DNA of 64,000 nucleotides from Actinokineospora auranticolor (GTDB lineage Bacteria > Actinomycetota > Actinomycetes > Mycobacteriales > Pseudonocardiaceae), in NCBI RefSeq assembly GCF_002934265.1, contig NZ_PTIX01000009.1, positions 186,001 to 250,000 on the forward strand, read 5' to 3'. Numbering within the stretch: position 1 is the first letter of the stretch; each line of letters starts with the position of its first letter. The notes under the pieces were generated by a model, which was not told where the DNA came from, did not search any database, and was given only the letters and a program-made list of their open reading frames with translations. This document shows, in pieces, positions 41,587 to 53,600 of the stretch. The position numbers and the translations under genes are program-made.

Positions 41587-42116
41587 CCGGCCGAGCCTCA
41601 TCGACGAGCCAGATGACGGCGCCGCTGGGCGTTCGGTCACCGCGAACAGCCGACGAGGCGAGCGGCGGCGGACCGTGCGATCGCGGTGTCGGGAGAGGGC
41701 GTGTTCGCGTCCCGACTCAAGTCAGGACTTCTCGCCGGATGAGGGCCGCGGCCGGAAGGGGTTCCGGTCGCCGCGCGGGTTCGCCTTGAGCGGCCGGTGA
41801 GGCGCGCTGCGGTGATCTTGGTGTGCCTCCGGCCCCCGAAATCCATTCTACCGGCGAGCACCGACGAAACCGGAAGGTCGACTGTGGGGCTGTGGACAAC
41901 TCGCGATCTTGGGGCCGGGTTGTGGCGGACGGGGGCGCCATGGGGTTCCGAGCGGAGGTCAGTCGCCCACGGGTGGAGGTCGGCGGGCGGGTGACGGCTT
42001 CGCGACCCGACCCCCGGGTCCAGCGGGCACGGGTGGCGGACGGTGAGGGCCCGTGGGAGTCCGGGGTGGAGGTCGCCCACGCGTGGAGGTCGGTGGGCGA
42101 AAGCCTCGTGGCCCGC
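41587..42116. other. 530-base gap with a duplicated 27-bp element
   Basis: No gene is seen. TCGCCCACG-GTGGAGGTCGG-type elements lie at 41963-41989 and 42073-42099 and differ at two positions. In the right copy TCGCCCAC (42073-42080) and GTGGGCGA (42093-42100) form an exact 8-bp inverted repeat 17 bases beyond the macro-domain stop, possibly its terminator. A TTGTCCACA 9-mer (minus strand) lies at about 41891-41899. Confidence 0.5.
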
Positions 42117-42626
<510 letters not shown>

Positions 42627-42800
42627 GGCACCAGCATGGCGCGCCCGAGCCTCGACGGCACCGCGTTTTTCCCAGGGCGTAGGGGGGCAGCCGGGGATCT
42701 CGTCCCAGAGGGACCGGAGAGCGGTCAGGCAGACCTGTGACCACCTCCACCCGCCAAGATCACCGTGCCCGCTTGACACCGGCCGCCGACCACCTTCACC

Positions 42801-42824
42801 ATTTCACTAATAAACTAGTGAAAT
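42801..42824. promoter_or_regulatory. GntR-type operator in front of the ABC operon
   Basis: ATTTCACTA (42801-42809) and its exact complement (42816-42824) surround ATAAAC. The right arm touches the ribosome binding site of the GntR gene and TAAACT inside the dyad could serve as a -10 box, so bound repressor would block the operon. A consensus TTGACA at 42773-42778 has no matching -10 at 17 bases. Confidence 0.65.
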
Positions 42825-42832
42825 GAGGTGTC

Positions 42833-43219
42833 GTGCTCATCTTCCACCTGGACCGCCGGTCCGGTGTCGCGACCTATCTCCAGCTCGTCCACCAGGTCAA
42901 ACAGGCGTTGCGCCTCGGGGTCCTGCGGCCGGGCGACAAGCTGCCCACGGCCAAGGAGGTCGTGGCCGAACTCGCCATCAACCCGAACACCGTTCTCAAG
43001 GCCTACCGCGAGCTGGAACGCGAGGGACTGGCGATCGGCAGGCCCGGCCTCGGCACCTTCATCGAACGCGGACTCGGCGCGCGGGCCGACCACGGCCACC
43101 TCCGCACCGCGCTGCACGCCTGGTTCCGGGACGCCAGGGCGGCCGGGCTCGGGCCGGAGGACATCCGAGCGCTGTTCGACGCGGTCGCGGCGGAGACACA
43201 GGGGGAACGGACAGCGTGA
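42833..43219 (+). CDS. GntR-family regulator, YtrA type
   Basis: A 128-residue short GntR protein. The winged helix covers residues 10-75, with QVKQALRLGVLRPGDKLPTAKEVVAELAINPNTVLKAYRELE and the wing GLAIGRPGLGTFI. Only about 50 residues follow, the size of the YtrA subfamily that controls adjacent ABC exporters. GAGG lies a few bases before the GTG. The operator palindrome overlaps its own promoter, and its stop overlaps the ATPase gene (GTGA), so it is likely the local autorepressor. Confidence 0.9.
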   Translation: MLIFHLDRRSGVATYLQLVHQVKQALRLGVLRPGDKLPTAKEVVAELAINPNTVLKAYRELEREGLAIGRPGLGTFIERGLGARADHGHLRTALHAWFRDARAAGLGPEDIRALFDAVAAETQGERTA

Positions 43220-44070
43220 ACGCGTTCAGCACAACGGGGTTGAGCAAGCGCTTTCGTCGGAAGTGGGCGCTCAGGGACTGTTCGCTCGCCATCCCCCGCG
43301 GGCGGGTCGCGGCGCTCGTCGGTCCTAACGGGGCGGGTAAGACGACCTTGCTGCGCTTGGCCGTCGGGCTCATCCGGCCCACGGCGGGTGAGGTCACCGC
43401 GGCGGGCGCGGTCGCCTTTCTGTCTCAGGAAAAGCCGCTCTACCAAGGGTTCACCCTCGCCGAGACGATGCGGTTCGGCCGTGAGCTCAACCCCTCGTGG
43501 GATGGCGACCTCGCCACCGCGAGGATCGCCGAGCTCGGCCTGTCGCCGAAGTCCAAGATCGGCGCGTTGTCCGGTGGGCAGCGGGCGCAGGTGGCGCTGA
43601 CGCTCGTCCTCGCCAAGCGGCCCGAACTGCTCGTCCTCGACGAGCCACTGTCCAATCTGGACCCGCTGGCGCGGCACGAGGTCATGCGCGCGCTGATGGC
43701 CGCCGTCGCCGACTCCGGGATGACCGTGTTGCTGTCCTCGCACGTCGTGTCCGACCTGGAGAACACCTGCGACTGGCTGGTCGTGCTCAACCGGGGCCGG
43801 GTGCAGGTCAGCGGTGCCGTCGACGACCTGGTCGACGAGCACCGACTGCTCACCGGCCCCGCCGCCGAGGTCGACGCCGTCGCGGCCCGCACGGAGGTGG
43901 TCGACCGCGCCGACGCCGCCCGCCAGTCGACCCTTCTGGTCAACGGGGACCCCGGTCCGTTGAGTCCGCAGTGGACGCGGCGCGCGGTGGGGCTGGAGGA
44001 CCTGGTGCTCGCCTACCTGCGCAGCCCCGACGCCGCCGCGCTCCCCCGGCCCACCCTGACAAGCGCCTGA
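43216..44070 (+). CDS. ABC transporter ATP-binding protein
   Basis: A 284-residue ABC ATPase: Walker A GPNGAGKTTLLRLA, Q-loop FLSQEKPLY, signature LSGGQRAQVALTLVLAKRP, Walker B LLVLDEPLSNLD and the switch His in LLSSHVVSDLE. The last 80 residues form the regulatory tail seen in exporter ATPases. It energises the permease encoded next. The GTG overlaps the GntR stop. Regulation by a YtrA-type repressor suggests response to cell-envelope-active compounds, as in the Bacillus ytr operon; that is inference. Confidence 0.93.
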   Translation: MNAFSTTGLSKRFRRKWALRDCSLAIPRGRVAALVGPNGAGKTTLLRLAVGLIRPTAGEVTAAGAVAFLSQEKPLYQGFTLAETMRFGRELNPSWDGDLATARIAELGLSPKSKIGALSGGQRAQVALTLVLAKRPELLVLDEPLSNLDPLARHEVMRALMAAVADSGMTVLLSSHVVSDLENTCDWLVVLNRGRVQVSGAVDDLVDEHRLLTGPAAEVDAVAARTEVVDRADAARQSTLLVNGDPGPLSPQWTRRAVGLEDLVLAYLRSPDAAALPRPTLTSA

Positions 44071-44079
44071 GGAGCGACC

Positions 44080-44871
44080 ATGTTGTGGCTCACCTTCCGC
44101 CAGCACCGGGCTCAGGTCGCGGCGACCGCGGCCCTGCTGGTCGCGATCGGCACCGCGCTGCTGGTCAACGCCGCGACCGCGACCGTCGACGACGCCGGGT
44201 TCGGCGTGCTGGCGCCGCTGATGACCTGGCTGCCGATCCTGCCCGTGGCCGTCGGCGTGTTCTGGGGCGCGCCGCTGGTCGCCGCCGAGCACGAGCGCGG
44301 CACGGCCCTGCTGGCCTGGACCCAATCCGTCTCCCGCGACCGGTGGGTCGCCGTGAAACTGGCGCTGCTCGGCACCGCGGTCACGGCGGGCGGCTTGCTC
44401 TTCGGGGTGATGGTGCAGGCCTGGCTCGACCACTACGCGGGCATCCCCGAGGCGAACCGGTTCGCCCACGGCTACTTCGTCCTGACCGGCGTGGTCCCCG
44501 GCCTGTGGTGGTTGTTCGCCTTCCTGCTCGGCGCGGCACTGGGCGCGGTGCTGCGCCGGACGGTCGCGGCCATGGCCGTCACCGTCGGCGCGCTGCTCGT
44601 GGTGATGCTGGCCCTGACCAGGCTGCGGGGTTACTACGTCGACCCCGTCCTGGTCCCGATGGACGGCCCGTTCGACGGCCAGGTGTTCGCGGGCGCCGAC
44701 CGGTGGCTGTTCGTCAAGCCGGTCCTCGGCCCGAGCGCGGCTGTCCCGGGCATGCTGGTCCAGCCCGCCGACCGGTACTGGCGGTTCCAGTGGACGGAGG
44801 CGGCGATCCTGGGCACCGCGTCGCTCGCGCTGGCCGGGGCGGCGGTCGCGGCCGTGCGGCGCCGAGCGTGA
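44080..44871 (+). CDS. ABC transporter permease
   Basis: A 263-residue ABC-2-like membrane subunit with six hydrophobic helices: about 17-37, 50-75, 100-125, 140-165, 170-190 and 240-260. A GAGGAG ribosome binding site precedes the ATG. The motif EHERGTALLAWTQSVSRDRW between helices two and three is frequent in actinobacterial exporter permeases. The gene follows the ATPase by nine bases and together they should form one exporter; the substrate is unknown. Confidence 0.87.
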   Translation: MLWLTFRQHRAQVAATAALLVAIGTALLVNAATATVDDAGFGVLAPLMTWLPILPVAVGVFWGAPLVAAEHERGTALLAWTQSVSRDRWVAVKLALLGTAVTAGGLLFGVMVQAWLDHYAGIPEANRFAHGYFVLTGVVPGLWWLFAFLLGAALGAVLRRTVAAMAVTVGALLVVMLALTRLRGYYVDPVLVPMDGPFDGQVFAGADRWLFVKPVLGPSAAVPGMLVQPADRYWRFQWTEAAILGTASLALAGAAVAAVRRRA

Positions 44872-45011
44872 ACGACCGGGAGTGGCAACTGGCGATGACG
44901 GGTGATCACGCCGGGCCACCGCGCTGGGTAGGGTTGCTCCCGTGAGGTGTGTTCCCCCGGGCCGCGGCGGCGGCCCCCAGCGCGTGCCGTCCCGTGGCGC
45001 GCGCCGCGGCC

Positions 45012-46301
45012 ATGAGTGAGCCCGCGACACGGGACCGGTTCTGGCTGTCGGATCACACCTTCACGGTGCCGCTGGACCACGCCGACCCGGACGGCCCCAC
45101 GATCGAGGTGTACGGGCGGGAGGTCCGCCGCGACCGCGAGGAGCGGCCGTGGCTGCTGTACCTCAACGGCGGCCCCGGCTTCTCCTCCCCCCGACCGCTC
45201 GGCGGCGAGGGCTGGCTGCGGCGGGCCCTGGCCGACTACCGGGTGCTGCTGCTCGACCAGCGCGGCACGGGCCGCTCCACTCCGGTCACCCGCAACACCC
45301 TGGCGCGCCTGGGAAGCCCGGCGCGGCAAGCCGAGTACCTGACCCGGTTCCGCGCGGACTCGATCGTGCGCGACGCCGAGCTGGTGCGCAAAGCGCTGTC
45401 GGTGGACCAGTGGAGCGTGCTGGGGCAGAGCTTCGGCGGCTACTGCGCGGTCACCTACCTGTCGTTCGCCCCGGAAGGCCTCAAGGAGGTCCTCATCACC
45501 GGCGGCGTCCCCGGCCTCGGCGTCACCGCGGATGACGTCTACCGCAGGCTCTTCGCGACCGTCGTGGACCGCAACGCCGCGCACTACGAGCGGTTCCCCG
45601 AGGACGTCGACCGCGCGCGCCGGGTCGTGGACCACTTGCGCGCGAACGACATCCGGCTGCCCTCCGGTCGCGCGTTGACCACGACGACGTTCCAGAGCCT
45701 GGGCAGCCAGCTCGGTTCGGAGACCGGCAGCACCCGCCTGCACTACCTGCTGGAGTCCCCTTTCGACGGCCCGGACCTGTCCGACGCGTTCCTCGTCGAG
45801 GTCGAGCGGGAGCTGGGCTGGACCGCGACCTACCCGCTGTACTCGGTGCTGCACGAGGCTTCCTACGCCGACGGACCCGGCGCCACCGCGTGGTCGGGGA
45901 GCCGGATCCGGGCCGAGTTCACCGGGTTCGGCGTCGACGACCCGGGCCCGCCGCTGTTCACCGGCGAGGTCATCGACCCCGCGGTGTTCGACACCGACCC
46001 GGCCCTGGTCCCCTTCCGCGAGGCCGCGCACCTGTTGGCGCGCAAGGACGACTGGCCGCCGCTCTACGACGCGGCCCAGCTGCGGGCGAACCGGGTGCCG
46101 GTGGCGGCGGCGGTGTACCGCGACGACATGTACGTCGACCGCGAGCTGTCGCTGGAGACCGCGCGGACCATCGCGGGCGCGCGCCCGTGGCTGACCGCGG
46201 AGTGGGGCCACGACGGGCTGCGGGCCAGCAACGGCGCGGTGCTGGACCGGTTGATCGGGTTGGTGGTCAAGCCCGCAGGAGGCCCTGGACCCGCTGGATG
46301 A
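45012..46301 (+). CDS. Alpha/beta hydrolase, proline iminopeptidase (S33) type
   Basis: A 429-residue cytoplasmic peptidase-like enzyme. LYLNGGPGFSSPRP forms the oxyanion region, LLLDQRGTGRST follows and GQSFGGYCAVTYLSF is the nucleophile elbow with Ser. The long cap domain (about 180-340) is as expected for prolyl aminopeptidases, and EWGHDGLRASN near the end supplies the catalytic His. No signal peptide is evident. The ATG lacks a ribosome binding site; a GTG at 44949 would add 21 alanine-rich residues. The end overlaps the convergent DUF4429 gene by 35 bases. Confidence 0.85.
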   Translation: MSEPATRDRFWLSDHTFTVPLDHADPDGPTIEVYGREVRRDREERPWLLYLNGGPGFSSPRPLGGEGWLRRALADYRVLLLDQRGTGRSTPVTRNTLARLGSPARQAEYLTRFRADSIVRDAELVRKALSVDQWSVLGQSFGGYCAVTYLSFAPEGLKEVLITGGVPGLGVTADDVYRRLFATVVDRNAAHYERFPEDVDRARRVVDHLRANDIRLPSGRALTTTTFQSLGSQLGSETGSTRLHYLLESPFDGPDLSDAFLVEVERELGWTATYPLYSVLHEASYADGPGATAWSGSRIRAEFTGFGVDDPGPPLFTGEVIDPAVFDTDPALVPFREAAHLLARKDDWPPLYDAAQLRANRVPVAAAVYRDDMYVDRELSLETARTIAGARPWLTAEWGHDGLRASNGAVLDRLIGLVVKPAGGPGPAG

Positions 46302-47304
46302 ACTCGGCGGGCAGCTCCTCCGGCGGGGTGATCAGCACCCGGCCCTCGACCGCGAAGGCGTTGCCCACCAACTGGACGTCGGCGTAGCAGGGCACCCCGG
46401 CCTCCTCCAGCGGACCGACGAGCGCGCGCAGCCGACCGGAGGTCTGCTTGCCGAGTTCGCCGATCTCCGCGCCGTCGACCCGGAGCGCCACGACGACGCT
46501 GGTCGAGCGCGGCCCCGCCCGCTCGTCGAGGTGCAGGCTCGCCTCGACGAGCGCGCGGCCCGGCAGGTAGGCGCGGTCGATGATCGGCACGAGCACGTCG
46601 AGGTGGTCGCTCTCGCGGGTCAGCTGGAACGGCCGCCCGGGCGGGATGCGCAGCGCGGCCTGGTCGACGGAAGTGATCGGCAGCGCGAACTCGGGGTCCG
46701 CGATGTCCAGGGCCACCGAGGCGGCGAACTCCGGCCGGTCGCGGGTCCACCACAGCCGGGCCCGGCACGCGCCCGCGCCGCCGAGCCGCTCCAGCGGGAC
46801 CCGGTACGCCGCCGCGCCTTCCGGCGGCAGGTGCCCGACCGCGTGCCCCTCGACCAGCACCTGCACCGCTCCGTCGCGCAGCCGCAGCTCGGCGGTGGTG
46901 ACGCGCTCCCCGGTGGACTGTTCACCGGACAGCGCCCGCAGCGCGGTCTGGATCTCCACCACCGGCTGGGCGAAGTGGCCGCGACCGCGCAGCGGCGGCG
47001 CCTGGTCGGCGGGGCGCGGCAGCGGCACGACGGGTGCCTTCTGCGCGGCGAGGATGCCGCGCAGCCGGGAGAACTCCTCCTGGTGCGCGCGGGTGAAGGC
47101 GAGCTGGTAGCGGCGGCCGTCGCGCAGCCGCAGGTCGAGCCTGCCGTTGCGCAGCGGCCCCGCCTCGTGCACGGTCACCGCGGCGATCTCGCGCACCGGC
47201 ACGGAGAGCGGGCCGCCGCCGAGGGCCAGTCGGCCCACGGCGTTGGTCGGTGTGACCGAGAGCGTGCCGTCCGCCAAGGCGACGGTGATGCCGATACCGT
47301 CCAC
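46267..47304 (-). CDS. DUF4429-family protein
   Basis: A 345-residue protein whose first 100 residues form the all-beta PH-like module typical of DUF4429 (VALADGTLSVTP, REIAAVTVHEAGPLRNGRLDLRL, YQLAFTRAHQEEFSRLR). The remaining 245 residues are a distinct domain ending PPEELPAEFIQRVQGLL, which I do not recognise. It has no membrane segment or signal, and its role is unknown. The GTG start has GGAG six bases upstream. Confidence 0.65.
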   Translation of the reverse strand: MDGIGITVALADGTLSVTPTNAVGRLALGGGPLSVPVREIAAVTVHEAGPLRNGRLDLRLRDGRRYQLAFTRAHQEEFSRLRGILAAQKAPVVPLPRPADQAPPLRGRGHFAQPVVEIQTALRALSGEQSTGERVTTAELRLRDGAVQVLVEGHAVGHLPPEGAAAYRVPLERLGGAGACRARLWWTRDRPEFAASVALDIADPEFALPITSVDQAALRIPPGRPFQLTRESDHLDVLVPIIDRAYLPGRALVEASLHLDERAGPRSTSVVVALRVDGAEIGELGKQTSGRLRALVGPLEEAGVPCYADVQLVGNAFAVEGRVLITPPEELPAEFIQRVQGLLRA

Positions 47305-47380
47305 GACCCGCTCCTCCGCTCACCGCGCCACCGGGAAGTCGATCACCGGCCCGGTACCGATGTTACGCAGCCGGTCCAGG

Positions 47381-49666
<2,286 letters not shown>

Positions 49667-49676
49667 CAGGTGGTTT

Positions 49677-49726
49677 CCTTACGACGTAAACTAGACGGGC
49701 TGGCGCCGACACTTTACGGCATAAGG
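49677..49726. promoter_or_regulatory. Paired inverted TetR operators between the UvrA-like and TetR genes
   Basis: The 14-mers at 49677-49690 (read on the minus strand) and 49713-49726 (plus strand) agree at 12 of 14 positions, TTTACG-C-TAAGG, and face each other across 22 bases. The cores TTACGACGTAA (49679-49689, a perfect 5-1-5 dyad) and TTACGGCATAA (49714-49724) are themselves near-palindromes. The right box overlaps the TetR gene's AAGGAG, allowing autoregulation. Confidence 0.7.
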
Positions 49727-49735
49727 AGATGTCTC

Positions 49736-50536
49736 GTGGTGATTTTCGCCTCCCAGGGCGACCCCCGCCGCACGATGGCGCTGCTCTGGCGCGACACCGG
49801 GTCGGCGGCCGCTCCCGACCGGCGGCCCGGGCCCCGGCCGGGGCTGACGCTGGACGCCGTGGTGGCGGCGGGCATCGAGGTGGCCGACGTCGACGGGCTG
49901 GCGGGTCTGTCGATGCGCGCCGTCGGGGAACGCCTGGGGCGCACCGCGATGGCGCTCTACACGTACGTGTCGGACAAGGCCGAGCTGCTGGACCTGATGT
50001 ACGACCAGGTGCACGCCGAACTAGTGGCGGACACCGCCGACGGCGCGGACTGGCGGACCGCGCTCGCGGCGTGGGCGGCGGAGTCGTGGGATTTCCACCT
50101 GCGGCACCCGTGGGTTTCGCAGGTATCGATGACGCGGCCGGTGCTGGGACCGAACGAGAACGCCGCGATGGAGCGGTTGCTGCGCATTCTGCGCCCCACC
50201 GGCGTTTCCGCCCGGCGGACGCGCGGAATCGTCGGCGCGCTGACGCACCTGGTGCGCGGCGCCGCGGCGATGGCGGCGGAGTCGCGGCAGGCGGCGCGCG
50301 AGACCGGGCAGTCGGAGGCCGACTGGTGGTACGCGCGCTCCCCGGTGCTGGCGGCGGTCGCGCCGGACTACGAGACCCGGTTCCCCCTGCTGACCTGGCT
50401 GGAAGCCGGTCGGGACGCGGCCGACGACGACGCGGTCGGCTACATGGAGAACGAGGCGCGGCAGGCGCTGGCCGAGGGTCTCAAGGTCATTGTCGCTGGT
50501 ATTGACGTTTCCAGGACACCCTCGGACACGATTTGA
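49736..50536 (+). CDS. TetR/AcrR-family repressor
   Basis: A 266-residue regulator. The DNA-binding domain lies at about 40-90 (LTLDAVVAAGIEVADVDGLAGLSMRAVGERLGRTAMALYTYVSDKAELL), with the helix-turn-helix ending in YTYVSDK. The ligand-binding domain follows. AAGGAG seven bases before the first of two tandem GTGs sets the start. It probably represses both itself and the divergent UvrA-like resistance gene until a drug binds. The first 30 residues are an unusual extension. Confidence 0.9.
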   Translation: MVIFASQGDPRRTMALLWRDTGSAAAPDRRPGPRPGLTLDAVVAAGIEVADVDGLAGLSMRAVGERLGRTAMALYTYVSDKAELLDLMYDQVHAELVADTADGADWRTALAAWAAESWDFHLRHPWVSQVSMTRPVLGPNENAAMERLLRILRPTGVSARRTRGIVGALTHLVRGAAAMAAESRQAARETGQSEADWWYARSPVLAAVAPDYETRFPLLTWLEAGRDAADDDAVGYMENEARQALAEGLKVIVAGIDVSRTPSDTI

Positions 50537-50664
50537 CAAAAACACCTGATCGCCCGTTCCGCCTTTACTCGGGCGGACGCGGTTGACAATGAGCTATATG
50601 ATTGGCACCCCAGTGGGGTCTCGATTGCGGGGTGCGTGCCGATGGGAGTCGTACGGCGTAGCGG

Positions 50665-53600
50665 GTGGCCGCGAACGGTCGATTCCCGGCGGTGACCGGT
50701 GTGCGGCGCGGTGCGGGCGGGGCCCACACGCTGGTCGGCAACCCCCGGGTGGTCGTGCAGGCGCAGTCGATCAGCGGCGGGATCCACTACCGGGGCGACC
50801 CCGGCGGGCGCGGGGTGCTCACGCACCAGGAACGCCTGGCGCGGCTCTCCGGGCTGCGCGACCTGACCCCGGACCGGTTGGCCTTCGTCGGCCCCGGTGA
50901 CGACCACCCCTCGCACCCCGCGCGGCTGTTCGCAGCCCTGCGCGGGCGCGCCGACGACCGCGGCGTCGTCTTGGTCGGCCCGGCGGGCGCGGGCAAGACG
51001 CGCACCTGCCTGGAGGTCGCGGCGCTGGCCGAGCAGCAGGGCTGGCGGGCGCTGCACGTGCTCGGCGGCGAGCAGTCCGTCGAGCAGATCGTCGACGCGG
51101 TGCTGGCCGACTCCGCCCCCGCGCTCGTCGTCATCGACTACCTCAGCGAGTGCCGCGGCCTGGACCACACCGACCTGCGCGGCTGGCTGATCCCGGCCGC
51201 CCGCGCCCAGGGCGTGCGCGTGGCGGTGCTGGCCACCGCGCGGCCCGGCTGGATGCTGCTCGACGACGCCGACCCGGTGCACCTGGAGTTCGAGACCGTC
51301 GAGCTGCGCGCGGACCACGAGCACTTGGACGCGATCCGCGCCGCCATCCTCGACCTGGAGGCCCCGACCGCCTGCAGGCTCTACACCCGCGAGTGGGTCG
51401 AGCGGGTGTGCGGGCGCAGGCCGGTGATCGCGATGCTGGTCGCGCGGGAGATCGAAGCCCGGGCACGCAGCGGCGCGCGCCCGGAGGACGACCCGCGCCG
51501 CGACCTCGCGGGCTGGTTGCTCAGCAGGCTCTGGGAGGACGGGCTGGTCCTGCCGCGCCCGAAGCGCGCCTTCGACCGCGTCGAGCCGGACGTCGGGTTG
51601 CAGGTGGCCGCGGCGATGGTCGCCGCGTGCCCGCAGCCGCGCGAGGCGCTGGAGCGGGTCGCGGAGGGCGTGCTCGGCGACACCGAGACCGCCGGGGACG
51701 ACGCGCGGCAGTACGTCGACACGCTGCTGCGGATGCGGTGGATCGAGGAGGACGGGCCGACCCTGGCCGTGGTGCACGACATCGTGGTCGACCAGCTGCT
51801 GGAGCAGACCATGCTCAGCGGGCCCGGCGACCGGGTGCGGCGCGGCGTGGCCACGGCCATCCTGGCGCCCGCGGTCGACGACGCCCGCACCATGGGCCGC
51901 TACGCCACGAACCTCGCGCGGCTGGTGCGCGAGCTGGGCGCCAAGGGCCGGGCCGACGACCTCGCCGGGTTCTGCGGCGAGTGGCTCGCGGACAACGCCG
52001 CGGCGATCGGGCAGACCCTGCTCGCCGACACCGAGTCCGGCGGCTACACGCTCGGCACCCTGCTCGGCGGCGCGCCGTGGGCGACGGCCGCGCTGGCCGG
52101 GTGGCCGTCGCTGATCGGCCCGTGGCTGGCCGAGCACGGCCGCACGGCGCAGGCCCGGCACCTGTACTTCAAGGGCTTGGCGGTCGCCTCCGCCGACCGC
52201 GCGGCGCACCTGTCCGACGGCGCGGTGCTGTGGCTGCGCGAGCACGGCGCCCGGGCGGGTGCCGGGTTCGTGCTCAGCGCGCTGCTGGCCAAGGCCGACC
52301 TGGGCGCGCACTCCGACGCCGTGGTCGGCACCGCGCTGGACTGGGTGCGCAGGCACTGGCGCCGCGTCGACGCGCAGTACGTGCTGACCGGGGTCCTGGG
52401 CAGGCGCCAGGACGACCTGGACGCGGCGGTCGCGGTCGAGCACGCGCGCCGGTGGCTGGGCGAGCACGGCGACCGGGACGACTCCCGGTACGTGCTCAAC
52501 GCGCTGCTCACCCGCGACGACCTGGGCCTGGCCACCAAGGAGATCATCGGCTGCGGGCTGGACTGGCTGGCGCGCCACCGCGGCCCCGAGGGCGCCATGG
52601 TGCTGTCGGTCCTGTTGCGGCGCACCGACTCCGCGGTGCCGACCGGGCTGGAGTGGCTGGGCGCGCACGGTGCGCTGCCCAACGCCCAGTACGTCCTGGA
52701 GCAGCTGCTCACCGCGCGCAGGCTCGACGGCGCGCAGGCCGAGGCGGTGGTGCGGCACGGTTTGCTGTGGCTGCTGGACAACCTCGACCGGTTCGCGGGC
52801 GGTTTCCTGCTCCAAGCCCTGCTCGACGGCCGCGACCTGGGCGCGCACACCGGCGACACGCTCGACCTGGCGGTGGTGTGGCTGGGCAGGCACGGTGCCG
52901 AGCGGGTCGCGGGCGCGGTGCTCGGCAGGCTCGTCGGCCGCGACGACCTGGGCGGGCGCGGGCAGGCGGTGGCCGCCGCGGCGCGCGAGTGGCTGGGCGC
53001 GCACCACGAGTCGCACACCGCCGGGCCGCTGATCGCCTGCCTGCTGCGCCGCCCCGACGCGGGTGGCGTGCTGGCGCACGGGGTGGCGTGGCTGACGGCG
53101 AACCGCAAGCACCCGCGGTCCGGGTCGATCGCGGTGGCCCTGCTGCGCCGCCCGGACCTGGGCGGGCACCGCGACACCGTCACCGCGCACGCGCTGCGGT
53201 GGCTCGTCGGGCACCGCGACCACCCGGCGGCCCCGGACATGCGGGTCGCGCTCGGCTTCCCCGACCGGTCGGGGTGCGGCGACCTCGCGGGGGCGGTCGC
53301 GTGGGTCGGCGGTCACGCGGACGTGCCCGCGACCGAGGTGCCGCTGCGGCACCTGCTGCTGCACGAGGACCTGGGGTCGGACGAGTCGACCGTGGTCGCG
53401 CACGCGCTGGCGTGGCTGTCGGCCAACGGCCTGCACCCGGACGCGGCGGCGCTGATCGACGCGATCCTGCCGCGCACCACGGGCACGGCCGCGATCGAGG
53501 TCGCGCTGGCGTGGCTGGCCGAGCACCGGCTGCCCGGGCGCGCGTTGATCCTGCGGTCCCTGCTCACCCACCCCGACCTGGGCGCGCGCGCCCCGGCCGC

